This document shows, one piece after another, positions 35,301 to 45,275 of a DNA stretch of 64,000 nt. Both the position numbers and the translations under genes were made by a program. Source of the stretch: Neoarius graeffei. Lineage: Eukaryota; Chordata; Actinopteri; Siluriformes; Ariidae. The DNA lies in the NCBI RefSeq assembly GCF_027579695.1, contig NC_083575.1, forward strand, positions 30,235,382-30,299,381, in the 5' to 3' direction. Numbering within the stretch: the first letter of the stretch is position 1; each line of letters begins with the position of its first letter. The notes beneath the pieces are model-generated. The model did not search any database, was not told where the DNA came from, and was given only the letters and a program-made list of their open reading frames with translations.

Positions 35301-35693
35301 GATACAAGCGGCCGAAATGAGTTTCTTTCGCAGGGTGGCTGGGCGCTCCCTTAGAGATAGGGTGAGAAGCACAGTCACTCGGGAGGAGCTTGGAGTAGAG
35401 CCGCTGCTCCTCCACATCGAGAGGAATCAGCTGAGGTGGCTCGGGCATCTTTTTCGGATGCTTCCTGAACGCCTCCCTGGGGAGGTGTTCCAGGCATGTC
35501 CCCCCGGAAAGAGGCCCCGGGGAAGACCCAGGACACGCTGGAGGGACTATGTCTCTCGGCTGGCCTGGGAACGCCTCGGTGTTCTTCCCGAGGAGCTGGC
35601 CGAGGTGTCTGGGGAAAGGGAAGTTTGGGCTTCCATGCTTAGACTGCTGCCTCCGCGACCCGGTCCCGGATAAGTGGAAGAAGACGAGACGAG
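32355..35693 (+). mobile_element. Rex3 LINE, near-intact copy 2
   Basis: Full-length Rex3 bounded by ACAATTTAGTT (32344-32354 and 35694-35704), an 11-bp target duplication inside the old Tc1 element. It contains the sequence TGGCAGACTGGGGTGGTGGT (34337-34356) and, in reverse, CGGTGACAAAGGGCAGCCCTG split at about 34782; I remember these as the Rex3 diagnostic primer sites. The tail is GACGAGACGAGAC. It is clearly younger than copy 1. Confidence 0.95.
32713..35673 (+). pseudogene. Rex3 endonuclease/reverse transcriptase with one visible stop
   Basis: One reading frame of 987 codons, interrupted by a single visible TGA at 33367-33369 where copy 1 has TGG. The endonuclease (VGTWNVTSL near 32790, [10 protein letters not shown] near 33188, STDHHLVVSW near 33475) removes the first DNA strand. 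The RT carries FKKGDRRVCSNYRGITLLSL near 34365, CFVDLEKAFDRVP near 34597, GLRQGCPLSPVLF near 34772 and catalytic FADDVVLL near 34893. The C-terminal part (LTYGHELWVMTERTRSWIQA) is typical of the family. Small in-frame deletions occur relative to copy 1 near 35007 and 35122. The true start is uncertain because no ATG lies at the head of the frame. Confidence 0.92.
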
Positions 35694-35834
35694 ACAATTT
35701 AGTTAGTCAGTAAAACAATTTAAATTTTTTTTTTGTACTTTTGTCAATTAATTTAAGGTTCATGAGTTAACAAATAATAGATTTTAGGTTTTTACTGCAT
35801 TTTGCAAAATATCTAAACTTTTCTGGAAATGGGG

Positions 35835-36700
35835 GTAGTGTATGTATAATAAATATAAATAGCTGTTAAATACAATCAACTTCAAATGAGGTAAAGATAT
35901 AATACATATTTTAACAATGTGAGTGGTTCACTCACGATAAAAACAAACTCTATAAAACCACTTGCTGCTGGAAGAAAAGAAGTACACAGAGACACAGACA
36001 GAAAAACACACACACACAGAAATTTAGTGAACTATAGACAAGCAATGCAAATAATGAGAAAAGATGAATCATTCATATAAAAACTTATTTTACTATTCTT
36101 TTTGAGGAACAGAGAATAAATACTGTACAACTGCAACCTTAACAGGAACTGACCACATTTTGCGTTTTCTCTTACTTCTATTAAATCATTGCTAGGACAT
36201 ATTTGTGGTTAGAAACTAGTATGAAAACCATTTTGTTAAAAATGCACATAAAATATGGTGATCAATAATTATGACACTGTCCATGCCATAACACCAGCAA
36301 CAACGTCATCTTACAATGCCAGAGATCAACAAAAACAACAATGCAAATAAGGGGTCAGACATAAAGGCAATATGAATAGGCACTTTCAGACCAGAGGAAC
36401 TGTTGGAGGAAGTACCCCCTTTTCTGTTTGTCCGCACTGCAGGAACTGAGGATTATCATAGTATTTAGAATGCCATTTTGAGGGATTTTTCTACGTCCTA
36501 CATCAGGGTAGGCATTCTTCCAGCAGAAGAGGAACCATGAGTGACATAAATGTATGGTGATTGGCCCAGACTCAAGTTGACTCCAGTTATTAAATCAGCC
36601 AATGCAGCAACAGCAACCACCATTTTTAAAATTCTGTGTAAAATGTTAGCCAGCTCGTCATGGTAGCGTTTAAAAAAAAAAAAAAGGACAAATGGATCAA
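35835..36700. other. AT-rich sequence downstream of the SIPA1L gene
   Basis: No gene is recognised. It lies between the old Tc1 element and the likely 3' UTR of the minus-strand gene. A short CA-rich patch occurs near 36007-36020. Confidence 0.5.
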
Positions 36701-36715
36701 AAGTGAAGCATTTGC

Positions 36716-36721
36716 TTTATT
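36716..36721 (-). terminator. candidate poly(A) signal AATAAA for SIPA1L-like gene
   Basis: AATAAA on the minus strand, about 760 bp after the stop codon at 37483-37485. It is a candidate only; other AT-rich hexamers in the region could serve, and the A-run on the plus strand nearby complicates the view. Confidence 0.35.
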
Positions 36722-37482
36722 GAGCATATGTGCGAAGGAGGAAATACAGTGCAATTTTGATTTTAATGAAATATAAAAATCTTAATTAAAGTATATGTGC
36801 TCATCCATGGGCATTTTTAGCTTTTGCTTAAGAAAACCTGTTATAATAGTCCACAATAACATGTTAAGTAAGCATATTTTAAGCAATCACCAACTATTTT
36901 CCACCACTAATTCGTTCTTTATCATGTAAAATAAATAATTTACTGTCAGCACATAACACTTCATGGTCTTCCCCATTCTACAGCACAGTGGAATGATCTG
37001 TTTCTAAATAAACATGTCAGCAAAACATGACTCATGTTGCTAGTTTGCTGTTTTCACAGTAACACAAGAAATTTGGTGGACAAAATACACATTAATATGA
37101 AAAAAACAGGGATGTCGCTAACTGGTGACCATCAACCGGCTTACATCACTTCAGCATTCCTACTGGTGGTGCAAATGCAAACAGAAAAAAAGCCCTTGAA
37201 GGTCCTATGGGGCGCTCCCCAATGGGTAATTCCTCTCAGTGAATCCCTAGAATTCTTTGGTCTGTAAGTGCCTACTTATATGCCAAGCAAAAGTACGTCT
37301 CAGGTGAATTACATTCATTTTTCACTTCATTTCACTTACCAAGCCTTCACCTTCACTAATCAAACAGTATTAGCAATGTGCTCCTTTGCAAGTTCCTCTT
37401 TAACTTTTGAACACAGACATCACACTGGGGAAGGAGCTGCATTATTAAAGGGTCACCTATTTACTTAGCTGAAACAATAGGC

Positions 37483-37638
37483 TCAGTTGTTCTCAAGGTT
37501 TTTGTCAATGGTATTAAAGAACCATTCCATGAATTTCCTGAGTTGGGCAGCTGCTGTTTGACTCTCCTCCTGTAGACGGATATTATGTTGTCGAAGATGT
37601 TGTACCTCCACCTGCAAGATGGCTTTATCCTCTTTCTC
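37483..37638 (-). CDS. sipa1l: SIPA1-like protein, last coding exon
   Basis: This exon encodes 51 residues and a TGA stop (37483-37485). The sequence starts [20 protein letters not shown] and ends near [10 protein letters not shown], a heptad-like leucine-zipper coiled coil that closes SIPA1L proteins. SIPA1L family members are Rap GTPase-activating proteins at cell junctions and synapses; their C-terminal coiled coil supports self-association or partner binding (family knowledge). The acceptor AG (37639-37640) follows a pyrimidine-rich stretch. The exon begins in phase 0, matching the previous exon. Which paralogue it is (L1, L2 or L3) cannot be fixed from this piece; I lean to L2. Confidence 0.88.
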   Translation of the reverse strand, partial: EKEDKAILQVEVQHLRQHNIRLQEESQTAAAQLRKFMEWFFNTIDKNLENN

Positions 37639-38550
37639 CTAATTAGAAGCAGCAAAATATATCCATGAAAACCTTTCTCCTAATTAAATATAAATATAAA
37701 AAATAAAATATATTTCCATGAAAACCTTTCTCCTAATTACTCAGCAAAATATATTCATGAAAACCCCATGAAAAAAATCCATGAAAAATATTAGCTAATA
37801 TAATGTTAGCTAAAGAAGGTTTTGAATCCTTCAACACTTTGTAAATACCAAACATAATTTCCATTGAATAATAACAGTAAAAAGTGTAATGGTCATGCTT
37901 AAAGGTTCTGACTGCAAAGTTGAATTCTGGGCAAAAATGTTCTATTTCAATTGCTGTTGGAGTTTCGAGATGTTTTGCACTGATCTGAAGTTGATTTGAG
38001 GTTGATTTGATCTGAAATTGAGGAGTTGCACTGCTGCACACACCATGTATCCTATGTGTGAATGTTTTGCAGAGATAAAATGCATCCCACATTTTACGAT
38101 TCTGGAGATTGCCAAAGCAAGTGAGCAACAATATAATGCGACCACCATGGGGCGTGTTTGACCTACTCAGTCAAACACGGTCCCAACATGAAGGAAAGCA
38201 CATCAGAATAATCACATCTCGTCCACATGATATTGTTCTTGCGGGACATAGGACAAGGCCATGCACAATTAAAAAATTTTAAAATTCCAGATGACTTTGC
38301 AGTCAGTACCTTTAATTACTAGAAAACACATATATAAATGGATTCCAACACATTTGTAAAAGCACTGGGCAAGCTCTAATTTGCTTACCCAGTTCCATGT
38401 TTTGGTTGCCCCAAAACCAAATTAACCTAAACAAGTGTTGCCAGGCAAAACAAACCTCGCCCGGCAGCACTTGTTTTATACCTATATGTTGATAATTGTA
38501 ATATTTCTCAATCATCAGCTGTCAGGTTATAGTCCGATAAAAATCCATGA

Positions 38551-39213
38551 CTTTGAGTTTGACATTTCAAAGTCATTCAAGGTCAAAGGTCATGGCAGCA
38601 ACTGAAAGCCCATATGAGACTTCTTATATGTTGATAATGGTAAACATCTGGCTCTCATGAACCATTTTAAAGTTATAGCCCTTTGAAAACCCATGACCTT
38701 CAGTTTGACCTTTCAAGGTCACTCAAGGTCAAAGATCATGGTGCCAAATGAAAGCCCATATGGCACTTCCTATAAGTTGATAATGGTAAATATCTGTCTA
38801 CCATCAACAGTTTTCAAGTTACAGCCCTCTAAAAATCCGTGACCTTGAGTTTGACCTTTCAAGATCACTCAAGGTCAAAGATTATGGTGCCAAATGAAAG
38901 GCCATATGGGAGTTCTTATATGCTGATAATAGTAAACATCTGTCTATCAGCAACCATTTTTGAGTTGTAATGGAAAATATGTTATTTTGACCGAAAGGTT
39001 GACCTTTCCGGTAACCTTGACCTTCACCTTCACCCAATTACCCCCAAAATTTAATCAGGTAATCTACAGACCATTGCCCACCTACCCTGAAAATTTGAAG
39101 TCAATCGGTGCAACCGTCTAGACGCTAGATTGTTAACAGACAAACACACAAACAAACAAACCGTACTGATTACAATACCTCACTCCACTTACTCCATCGT
39201 GGGCGAGGTAAAA
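38551..39213. repeat. 146-bp tandem units rich in AGGTCA half-sites, with RTE-like 3' part
   Basis: About 2.7 copies of a 146-147 bp unit (starts near 38551, 38698 and 38844), followed to 39213 by a segment I recognise from dispersed repeats in fish and invertebrates (GACCTTGACCTTCACCTTCA, AATTTGAAGTCAATCGGT, then CAAACACACAAACAAAC). Each unit has TTTGACCTTTCAAGGTCA-type clusters. It lies in the last SIPA1L intron. Confidence 0.82.
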
Positions 39214-41080
39214 ATGTTAGCTAACATAATGTAAAAAAGTATGGCTAACTTTATAGCCAGTTAAAGAAGTACTTCATACTTAAATGTGGTTTTTGAGCTG
39301 TAAACTAAATGACTATACTGTGATGAAACACATCAATGCTGTTGTTAATATTGACAAAATACATCAATGCTAGTGATAATATTAATAGGCACCCTGATCA
39401 TTTATCCACCTGAGCATCACCATGTATCAGGAAACAGTGGTGCTTCAGCAGTGGTAGGAAGAACTTGAGGGCTAGCCAGACTGCCCTGCCTGTGTTCCAA
39501 CCTCATGTTGCAGTCCTACATTCCCCCTACACATCTGATGAACCACACAGCTGTTCAGCCAGTGTGATGTCTGTAGTGATCATCTCTCGCTGGTGTAGAA
39601 CTGCCAAAGGGTACCCCTTTTTTGAGGAAGGTCTTGTGTCTGCAATGATTCAGGTCTCATGCCCCCTTCACCAATATAAGGACCTGTTATAGCTGGTCAT
39701 GCTTGGGAGTCAGCCATAGGTTAATGGCCCATCTCTTACAACAGGGTCTTATCTCTTATAAATAATTTCTTATTTGTAGCAGGCCCAAGGGCTCCACTGC
39801 CACAGCTGCAGTCAGTAAACTTGGCATTATTGGCTGACTTGCCTCTGTGTTAGGGAGCTGAAAATTCATTCATCCTAGTGCATCTTCAAGTATTAGAATG
39901 CTGAAACCTGCCACATAACTGTTCATGTAATCCTTAAACTGAGGTGAAAAATATTCTGTGGTGACTGGCAAGCAAAAAAATCAATCTCAACCAATGGTGT
40001 CACAGGTTGACTTAATGTGTCCAACCTGAAATGCTTTGCCACCATTCGAAGTGTGATGGTCACGGTTGATTTGAAGCCTGCATGTGTTAACTGTGAGCTG
40101 CTAGATGCTAAACTGGGTCCTTTACTTGCCATTACCAGAGCCAGCAACAAGACATACAACTCAGCTTTTGGGTTGTTTTCTAGTTGAATGGTTTTTTTTT
40201 CTTAATTCAGTGAAAGACATGCTGTCCTACTGCATTTCAGTTGAGCACCACAAGGGGATCTCAGACTGCAGGAAGATTTCATAGTGACATATGTGCTGCT
40301 GGGCAGGGCTTGTGCTAAAAGTCAGCTTTTTTTTCTGAGCTATGTCTGTCATCAGTGTCTTTACACTGTCAGACTTTCAAGATGTACCGTATCTTGTGTA
40401 TTGGGTGGCATCAAGCATTTGTGATTTGCAACTTGGCCGGGTTGGGTGTGGGTGGCCTTTGAATTGAGAGCTATGCCTGCTAGTCACTGTCAAAAAGTTT
40501 GCATAGGCATAGTTATGTTGGGGATAGGGGACAGGGACCTCCAAGCTGAGGGTCACATCCTATAACTGGCCCAAACAGACATATTAGGTGCACAGGTACA
40601 TATTTGTCCTCTGGCTCTAGAAGATTCAGGCACTGGCTGCCTGAGGGTTGGGCAATCAGATGGGATTGATAAATGTGAGTCCACAGAACAAAGGCAGTGT
40701 ATGAATAGTTTCTTGTTCAGTGGAAAGGTTTGACTAGGGGCATAAGCTAATGATGGGAGTACCTTCTGACTTGTTAGCATTATTAGCTCTACTTGTGTGA
40801 AGAAAAAATGGAGGGAAGCACCACTCTAATCCTGTTAACACCAGTGCAGCCAAATTGGCAGCTCAATGAATGAAAAGTCGGCAGTAGGGCAAGGAAGGGA
40901 AGCACACGCTCTGGCCATTTAGTGCCAGTAGCTCCGAGCATGGACCAGAGTGAAGCATGAGTAAGAAAACACATGTTAGCTTGAACTCACATAACTCTGA
41001 ATGCTGCAAGCAGTCCGGGCACAGAGGAACCAAGTCAACAAGTGACCCTTGCTAGTACTTTAGTACCAAAACTGTGAATT
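39214..41080. other. intron sequence, nothing recognised
   Basis: Part of the last SIPA1L intron. Several short frames are present on both strands but none shows a recognisable motif or repeat end. Confidence 0.5.
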
Positions 41081-41087
41081 TGCTTAC

Positions 41088-41169
41088 CTTTCTTAAATCA
41101 TGCTGGAGCTGCTTCAGGATGACTTCTAGTTGGTTGACTTTCCCAGTCAGCGTGGAAGATGAGTCATTT
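41088..41169 (-). CDS. sipa1l: SIPA1-like protein, penultimate exon
   Basis: Eighty-two bases: one base completing a split codon, then 27 codons (NDSSSTLTGKVNQLEVILKQ and LQHDLRK). This is the start of the C-terminal coiled coil; the KVNQLEVIL core is diagnostic of SIPA1L proteins. Acceptor AG at 41170-41171 and donor GTAAGC at 41082-41087 fit the consensus. It ends in phase 0 and joins the last exon to give a continuous heptad pattern. Confidence 0.9.
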
Positions 41170-41447
41170 CTAAATAATAGTTAGACTGGCTATTAGATTG
41201 ACAACAAATTTTGTGTCAATCACAACCCAACTCAGGGTATACAAAGAAATCATGCATGAAGAAGGATGCCAGACAACACATAACATAGTCAAAAGTAATT
41301 GTCAGAGTAAATATTCTAATGAATAAAAGCTAGTGTCTGTGAACATTTTTTATTTCTTCATCTTTCTTCACAGTGTCTATGAACATCTTTTATTTCTTCA
41401 TTCAATCTACTAAATTTTGCAGTGTTGTAAATTGCAAGGCATTTTAA

Positions 41448-42352
41448 CCTTCATCCTACCAAGTGGGGTCCATCTGGACCCCGCACCTATATGTTTGTTT
41501 GCCATTTTAAAAATATGTGACATACTGCCTCACCGTTTTATGAATTTGTCGGAATTTATGTCTTAATTAAAACACTAAAGCACCGGAAGATCAGGTTTTT
41601 GCATTGTGAAGGTATAATTAATTTGTTACTGGGGTCCAACCGGACCCCAGAGTAAAATTTATCTGTCTTTCATTTTATAATTGAATAGTACACTGAAAGT
41701 TAACTTCTTTTATTTCTTTTATGTTCCATAATGAAACTACCAAGGCATTCCTTCTTGGGGTCCGTGTGGACCCCACTGCTGCAATAAGCACAGGCTGCAA
41801 AACAAAAGCCCTAAATTATTTTACAATTACTTTTTTGTTTTAAATTCTGTAAGAAAAGACCTAAGTTGTAATCCAGAATGTTTTACAGCTGCATGAGCTG
41901 CAAAAATCATGTATATAATGCCAATTTTTTTTTTGTGGCGCTATAATTTGCTACATGTATGCTAGTTATTGCAATATTATTGCAATGTTATTGCATTTGT
42001 AATACATCATTGATATTCAGCCATAGTGGATTTTGTTCTTCAATAAAGTTATGTCTGTTTGCTGCATTGAATTGGTTCTTACTGCATTGATTTCAAGGTA
42101 TTCCCTCCTGGGGTCCATACGGACCCCGCCTGGTAGTTTGTGTATGTAAAATTGGCTGGTAGGATGAAGGTTAAGTGTGTTCTTTATGCCTTGGGCCCTT
42201 TAGTGTATTGATGTTATTAATACAAGATGTTCTGAACAAAACTTATCTGGTGATTTTGTCTTTATAAGCTTTAATTTTAAAGAAAAGTATTGGGGTCCAA
42301 ACGGACCCCACATGGTAAGATTAAGGTGTAAAATAGCATGGTAGGATGAGGG
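41448..42352. mobile_element. 905-bp TTAA element (piggyBac-like), copy 1
   Basis: Flanked by TTAA (41444-41447 and 42353-42356). Terminal inverted repeats are CCTTCATCCTACC and GGTAGGATGAGGG, the CCY-type ends of piggyBac elements. No transposase, so it is a MITE. It holds five 18-bp palindromes GGGGTCC-N4-GGACCCC (41465, 41631, 41757, 42110 and 42292). A second right end with its own TTAA lies inside (42158-42174). Copy 2 is at 50938-51842 and appears identical. It fills most of a 1.3-kb SIPA1L intron. Confidence 0.93.
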
Positions 42353-42485
42353 TTAACATTGCATGTTTGTATACAACTGTCATTTTTCAAAGAAACACTT
42401 AGTCCTTAATTAATAACTACATTTAATGCATGTGCACTAACATACTGGCAAGGGGACTGTTTATGACTTTCAGTGTAAAACTTAC

Positions 42486-42603
42486 CCAGGCAGTAGTATA
42501 GCTCCTTCCACTGTAGCAGCCTGTCTGATGGGCTCTTGAGAGATCTGAACAGGTCTAGCTCCCTGCATATCAGTCATGATGTAGACAGAAGCCATATTTT
42601 GAT
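42486..42603 (-). CDS. sipa1l: SIPA1-like protein, internal exon
   Basis: 118 bases: the last two bases of a split Asp codon, 38 codons, and two bases of the next Gly. The peptide starts QNMASVYIMTDMQGARPVQI and ends near EGAILLPG. Joined to the upstream exon it gives AFEDQNMASVYIMTDMQ, the conserved SIPA1L stretch after the [14 protein letters not shown] helix. Acceptor AG at 42604-42605 and donor GTAAGT at 42480-42485. Confidence 0.88.
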
Positions 42604-43155
42604 CTAGCAACAAAATACACACATGATGTGTTTTATGACTGAAAACTGCAGACCTGTATTTGTCATAGACCTGTGCTAGACTGTCAAACTCTGTGATAGC
42701 TACCCTCACTATTGGCTCACTTGTGCCAAGAACCAGATGAGGGATGATTTCTTATCCCTATTTGGTGACATTCTCTCTCAAACAAATGTTCTACAGCATT
42801 AGATATACCGGTACAGTAGGTGACTGTGATTCAGCCTCTTAAGCATCAAGCATAGTGGTCTAATATGAGGAAAATGTATTGACTATCTGAGCTAAACCCA
42901 GTTCAAGTCCATGGAACTTGTTCTTGTTTATCTGTTCTAAAATCATGCATACAGATTCTACACTGACTATACACTTCTAGTTCCAGATTCCTGTCCTTTG
43001 TGAGGAATATGACTGCATTAAATCTGTTCTGCTCAACTTGTAACAAAGCATCATCTCTTTGCTAAGGCTTTCCCTAATATAATTTTTGGGCTCTGGAGCT
43101 TCAGTAGTAATCAACAGTGAATATTCAAAGCTTTGGGTGCGAGTTATGGCTATGC

Positions 43156-43160
43156 TGAGA

Positions 43161-43191
<31 letters not shown>
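43156..43191. repeat. (GT)n microsatellite
   Basis: About 15 GT units passing into GCGCGC. Confidence 0.9.
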
Positions 43192-43193
<2 letters not shown>

Positions 43194-44254
43194 ATATGGT
43201 GTAAGCTCATACTTGTGCACACTTTAATTTCATAAACATGGCACCACTTGGGGAGAAACAGAGCCCAGCAGCTCAGTGCATGGAAGGTGGTAGAACTAAT
43301 AATAATAAAGAAGATGCACACACGGAATAGCTTTAGTGGAGAAAAATGGCACCTGCAACTTTTTAAGTCTTGTTTCATGCGCTCAAAAATAAATTGCAGT
43401 AAAGTTTAGAAATTTGCACTCGATAGTTGTTAAGTTGTTCTCCCATGTGAGAGTGTATGCTCATGCGTTTGACCTGGAAAGGACTAGAAGTTAGACATTT
43501 TTCATTTCTTAGCTGAGATGGACAACATACAGTAGCACTGCAACACATATCTTTTGGTTTAAATGAAGGCAATTTTTTTAAGGATTCTGTTATTCTACAG
43601 TATTGTTTGTATTTGTGGCAGCGGGTGTCATGATCAGGCATCAGATGTGGGCAGCGAGGAGTCAGGTAGAACTGGCAGGTAACACGTGAGAGTCTCACCT
43701 GTGTTTGATGACTGGCAATTTACAAACCCCATTTCCAGAAAAGTTGGGATATTTTCCAAAATACACTAAAAACAAAAATCTGTGATTTGTTAAGTCACGT
43801 GAACCTTTATTTAACTGACAAAAGTACAAAGAAATTATTTTCAGTACTGGCCAGCCTGAATGTATTTTGTAAATATAAATTAAGTTAGAATTTGATTCCT
43901 GAAACACACTCAAAAAAAGTTGGGAAAGAGGCATTATTACCATTGTGTTACAACCCCGATTCCAAAAAAGTTGGGACAAAGTACAAATTGTAAATAAAAA
44001 CAGAATGCAATAATTTACAAATCTCAAAAACTGATATTGTATTCACAATAGAACATAGACAACATATCAAATGTCGAAAGTGAGACATTTTGAAATTTCA
44101 TGGCAAATATTGGCTCATTTGAAATTTCATGACAGCAACACATCTCAAAAAAGTTGGGACAGGGACAATAAGAGGCTGGAAAAGTTAAAGGTACAAAAAA
44201 GGAACAGCTGGAGGACCAAATTGCAACTCATTAGGTCAATGGAGCACTTGCATG

Positions 44255-44303
44255 TGACGTCACAGCTGATCCAGATTGTGACAGACGCCATCTTGTCGGT
44301 CAA
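44255..44303 (+). promoter_or_regulatory. left promoter-like module of element A
   Basis: A perfect CRE palindrome TGACGTCA (44255-44262) followed by CGCCATCTTG (44286-44295), which fits a YY1 site. It faces the LINE-like ORF. Function is inferred from motif content. Confidence 0.45.
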
Positions 44304-44438
44304 ACGCCATATTTCCGCCTTCTACTTCTGGTTCTACTTCTGCTTTTACTTCTACCTTTTCTTCTGGAAAACCCTACTATATACAATTCTACTACAACGG
44401 CTGCGGCTACAAGCTCTCCCTACCTGTGCACGTTTTTT

Positions 44439-44767
44439 ATGTTTTTTGTGTGTATTTTTGCGTGTTGTTCGTCTGTACCGGACTTCAATATCCACTACAA
44501 CCGTATGGACTTACTGGACATTGGTTTCCAGCAGAAAATGACGGTTTGTAGCGATTTCCATCGCATGCACAACATTCCGGACGAGAAAAAAAAAAAACAT
44601 TCCGGACGAGATAGCGAGACCAGCGGGGTCTCCGTGGATAGTTATTGGAAGCAAAGCTAAGGAGGCGGCGCCGGGAGAGGAAGCAAAAGCGAGGCTGCAG
44701 AGCCGGCCTGTTGACTAAGCTCAGAAAACAGCCACTCAAATCTCCACTGCTAAGCCTCTACCTCTCC
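44439..44767 (+). pseudogene. LINE ORF N-terminal fragment inside element A
   Basis: Translations match the start of a fish LINE polyprotein: DFNIHYNRMDLLDIGFQQKM in one frame (about 44474-44540), then in another frame a basic block (RRRRRERKQKRGCRAG, from about 44661) and LYLSNAR, where the endonuclease domain normally begins. The change of frame follows a duplicated ACATTCCGGACGAG separated by poly(A). The reading frame stops at TAA after SNAR because of a small deletion. Nothing of the endonuclease catalytic part or RT is present. Confidence 0.6.
44571..44610 (+). repeat. 15-bp duplication flanking a poly(A) run
   Basis: AACATTCCGGACGAG occurs at 44571-44585 and 44596-44610, separated by about ten A. 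This looks like a target-site duplication around a tail-only retroinsertion. Confidence 0.75.
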
Positions 44768-44872
44768 AACGCCAGGTAAACAAGACGGACGATTTGGAAT
44801 TACAGCTGGAATTACCTTATTCTATTCTATAATCGGCTGGTCAGTGCTATACTCAATAATTAAGTGACTTAC

Positions 44873-45197
44873 CCATCCAGTGAGGATCATTTTCTTGTTT
44901 ACAAGATCCCACATCTGAGTAGCTGACAAATCCTGAATTTCTGTAAAGATAACTGTCCAGAGATTTATAAGCACGCAGTGCTTCACCACTGAACAGCGAG
45001 GGAAAGTTGATGAGGTAATTATACACGTCCGGGTATTCCACCTCTGGCAGTTCCATATCCACTGACACGGTCGTGAAAACTCCGTCCGGTAAGCCATAAG
45101 GGTCACTAATCTGTAGATTGTTTATTTTAGACATATATCTAGTTATCTGTTCATTAGAAAAATGAGCCGTGTAGTCCGTCGGTTGAAATTGATCCAT
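44873..45197 (-). CDS. first exon of a transposon-type gene in element A
   Basis: From ATG 45197 the frame runs 108 codons plus one base to a consensus donor (G|GTAAGT, donor at 44871-44872). Residues LPDGVFTTVSV, YPDVYNYLINFPSLFSGEAL and RAYKSLDSYLYRNSGFVSYS align with the exon in element B (YTGIDLKAYTSLDAYKYFVS). This KAYkSLdAYnYF-V-G stretch is, from memory, the start of a family of fish and invertebrate proteins with SWIM zinc-finger and YqaJ exonuclease domains. The later domains are absent here. It lies in a SIPA1L intron on the sense strand, and its donor phase fits the next SIPA1L exon. Confidence 0.6.
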
Positions 45198-45241
45198 TCT
45201 GTACACGAGTGCAGCAATATTCAGCTGTGCTGTTGACCGAC

Positions 45242-45275
45242 AAGATGGCGGCTGTGTACTTTCCGGTCACGTGAC
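45242..45275 (-). promoter_or_regulatory. right promoter-like module of element A
   Basis: AAGATGGCGGC (45242-45252, YY1 type), CCGGAAAGT on the minus strand (45258-45266, ETS type) and the palindrome GTCACGTGAC (45266-45275, USF/E-box type) lie 45-80 bp upstream of ATG 45197. This is the composition of a TATA-less housekeeping promoter. Confidence 0.5.

Larger units (their letters stand above)
29868..35834 (+). mobile_element. old Tc1-like element, CATTTCCAGAAAAG family, with four insertions
   Basis: The ends CATTTCCAGAAAAG (left) and CTTTTCTGGAAATG (right) are inverted repeats extending about 150 bp inward (AACCTTTATTTAAGTGACAAAAG on the left, its diverged reverse on the right). Inner copies of the CTCAAAAAAAGTTGGGATA repeat lie at about 30589 and 32278-32300. 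A SINE, a (TA)n run, a hAT MITE and a Rex3 LINE lie inside, so roughly 1.7 kb has grown to 6 kb. Confidence 0.85.

Noticed and set aside
37461..37655. 64-codon minus-strand frame starting [12 protein letters not shown] over the last SIPA1L exon
   Set aside because: It is out of frame with the SIPA1L exon, which has conserved sequence, a correct acceptor and phase.
39923..40159. 78-codon minus-strand frame as a SIPA1L or other host exon
   Set aside because: No conserved motif, no good splice sites, and the exons on either side already join in phase.
41465..41482. GGGGTCC-N4-GGACCCC as a transcription terminator hairpin
   Set aside because: There is no upstream gene or T-run, the motif recurs five times inside a mobile element, and Pol II does not use such terminators.
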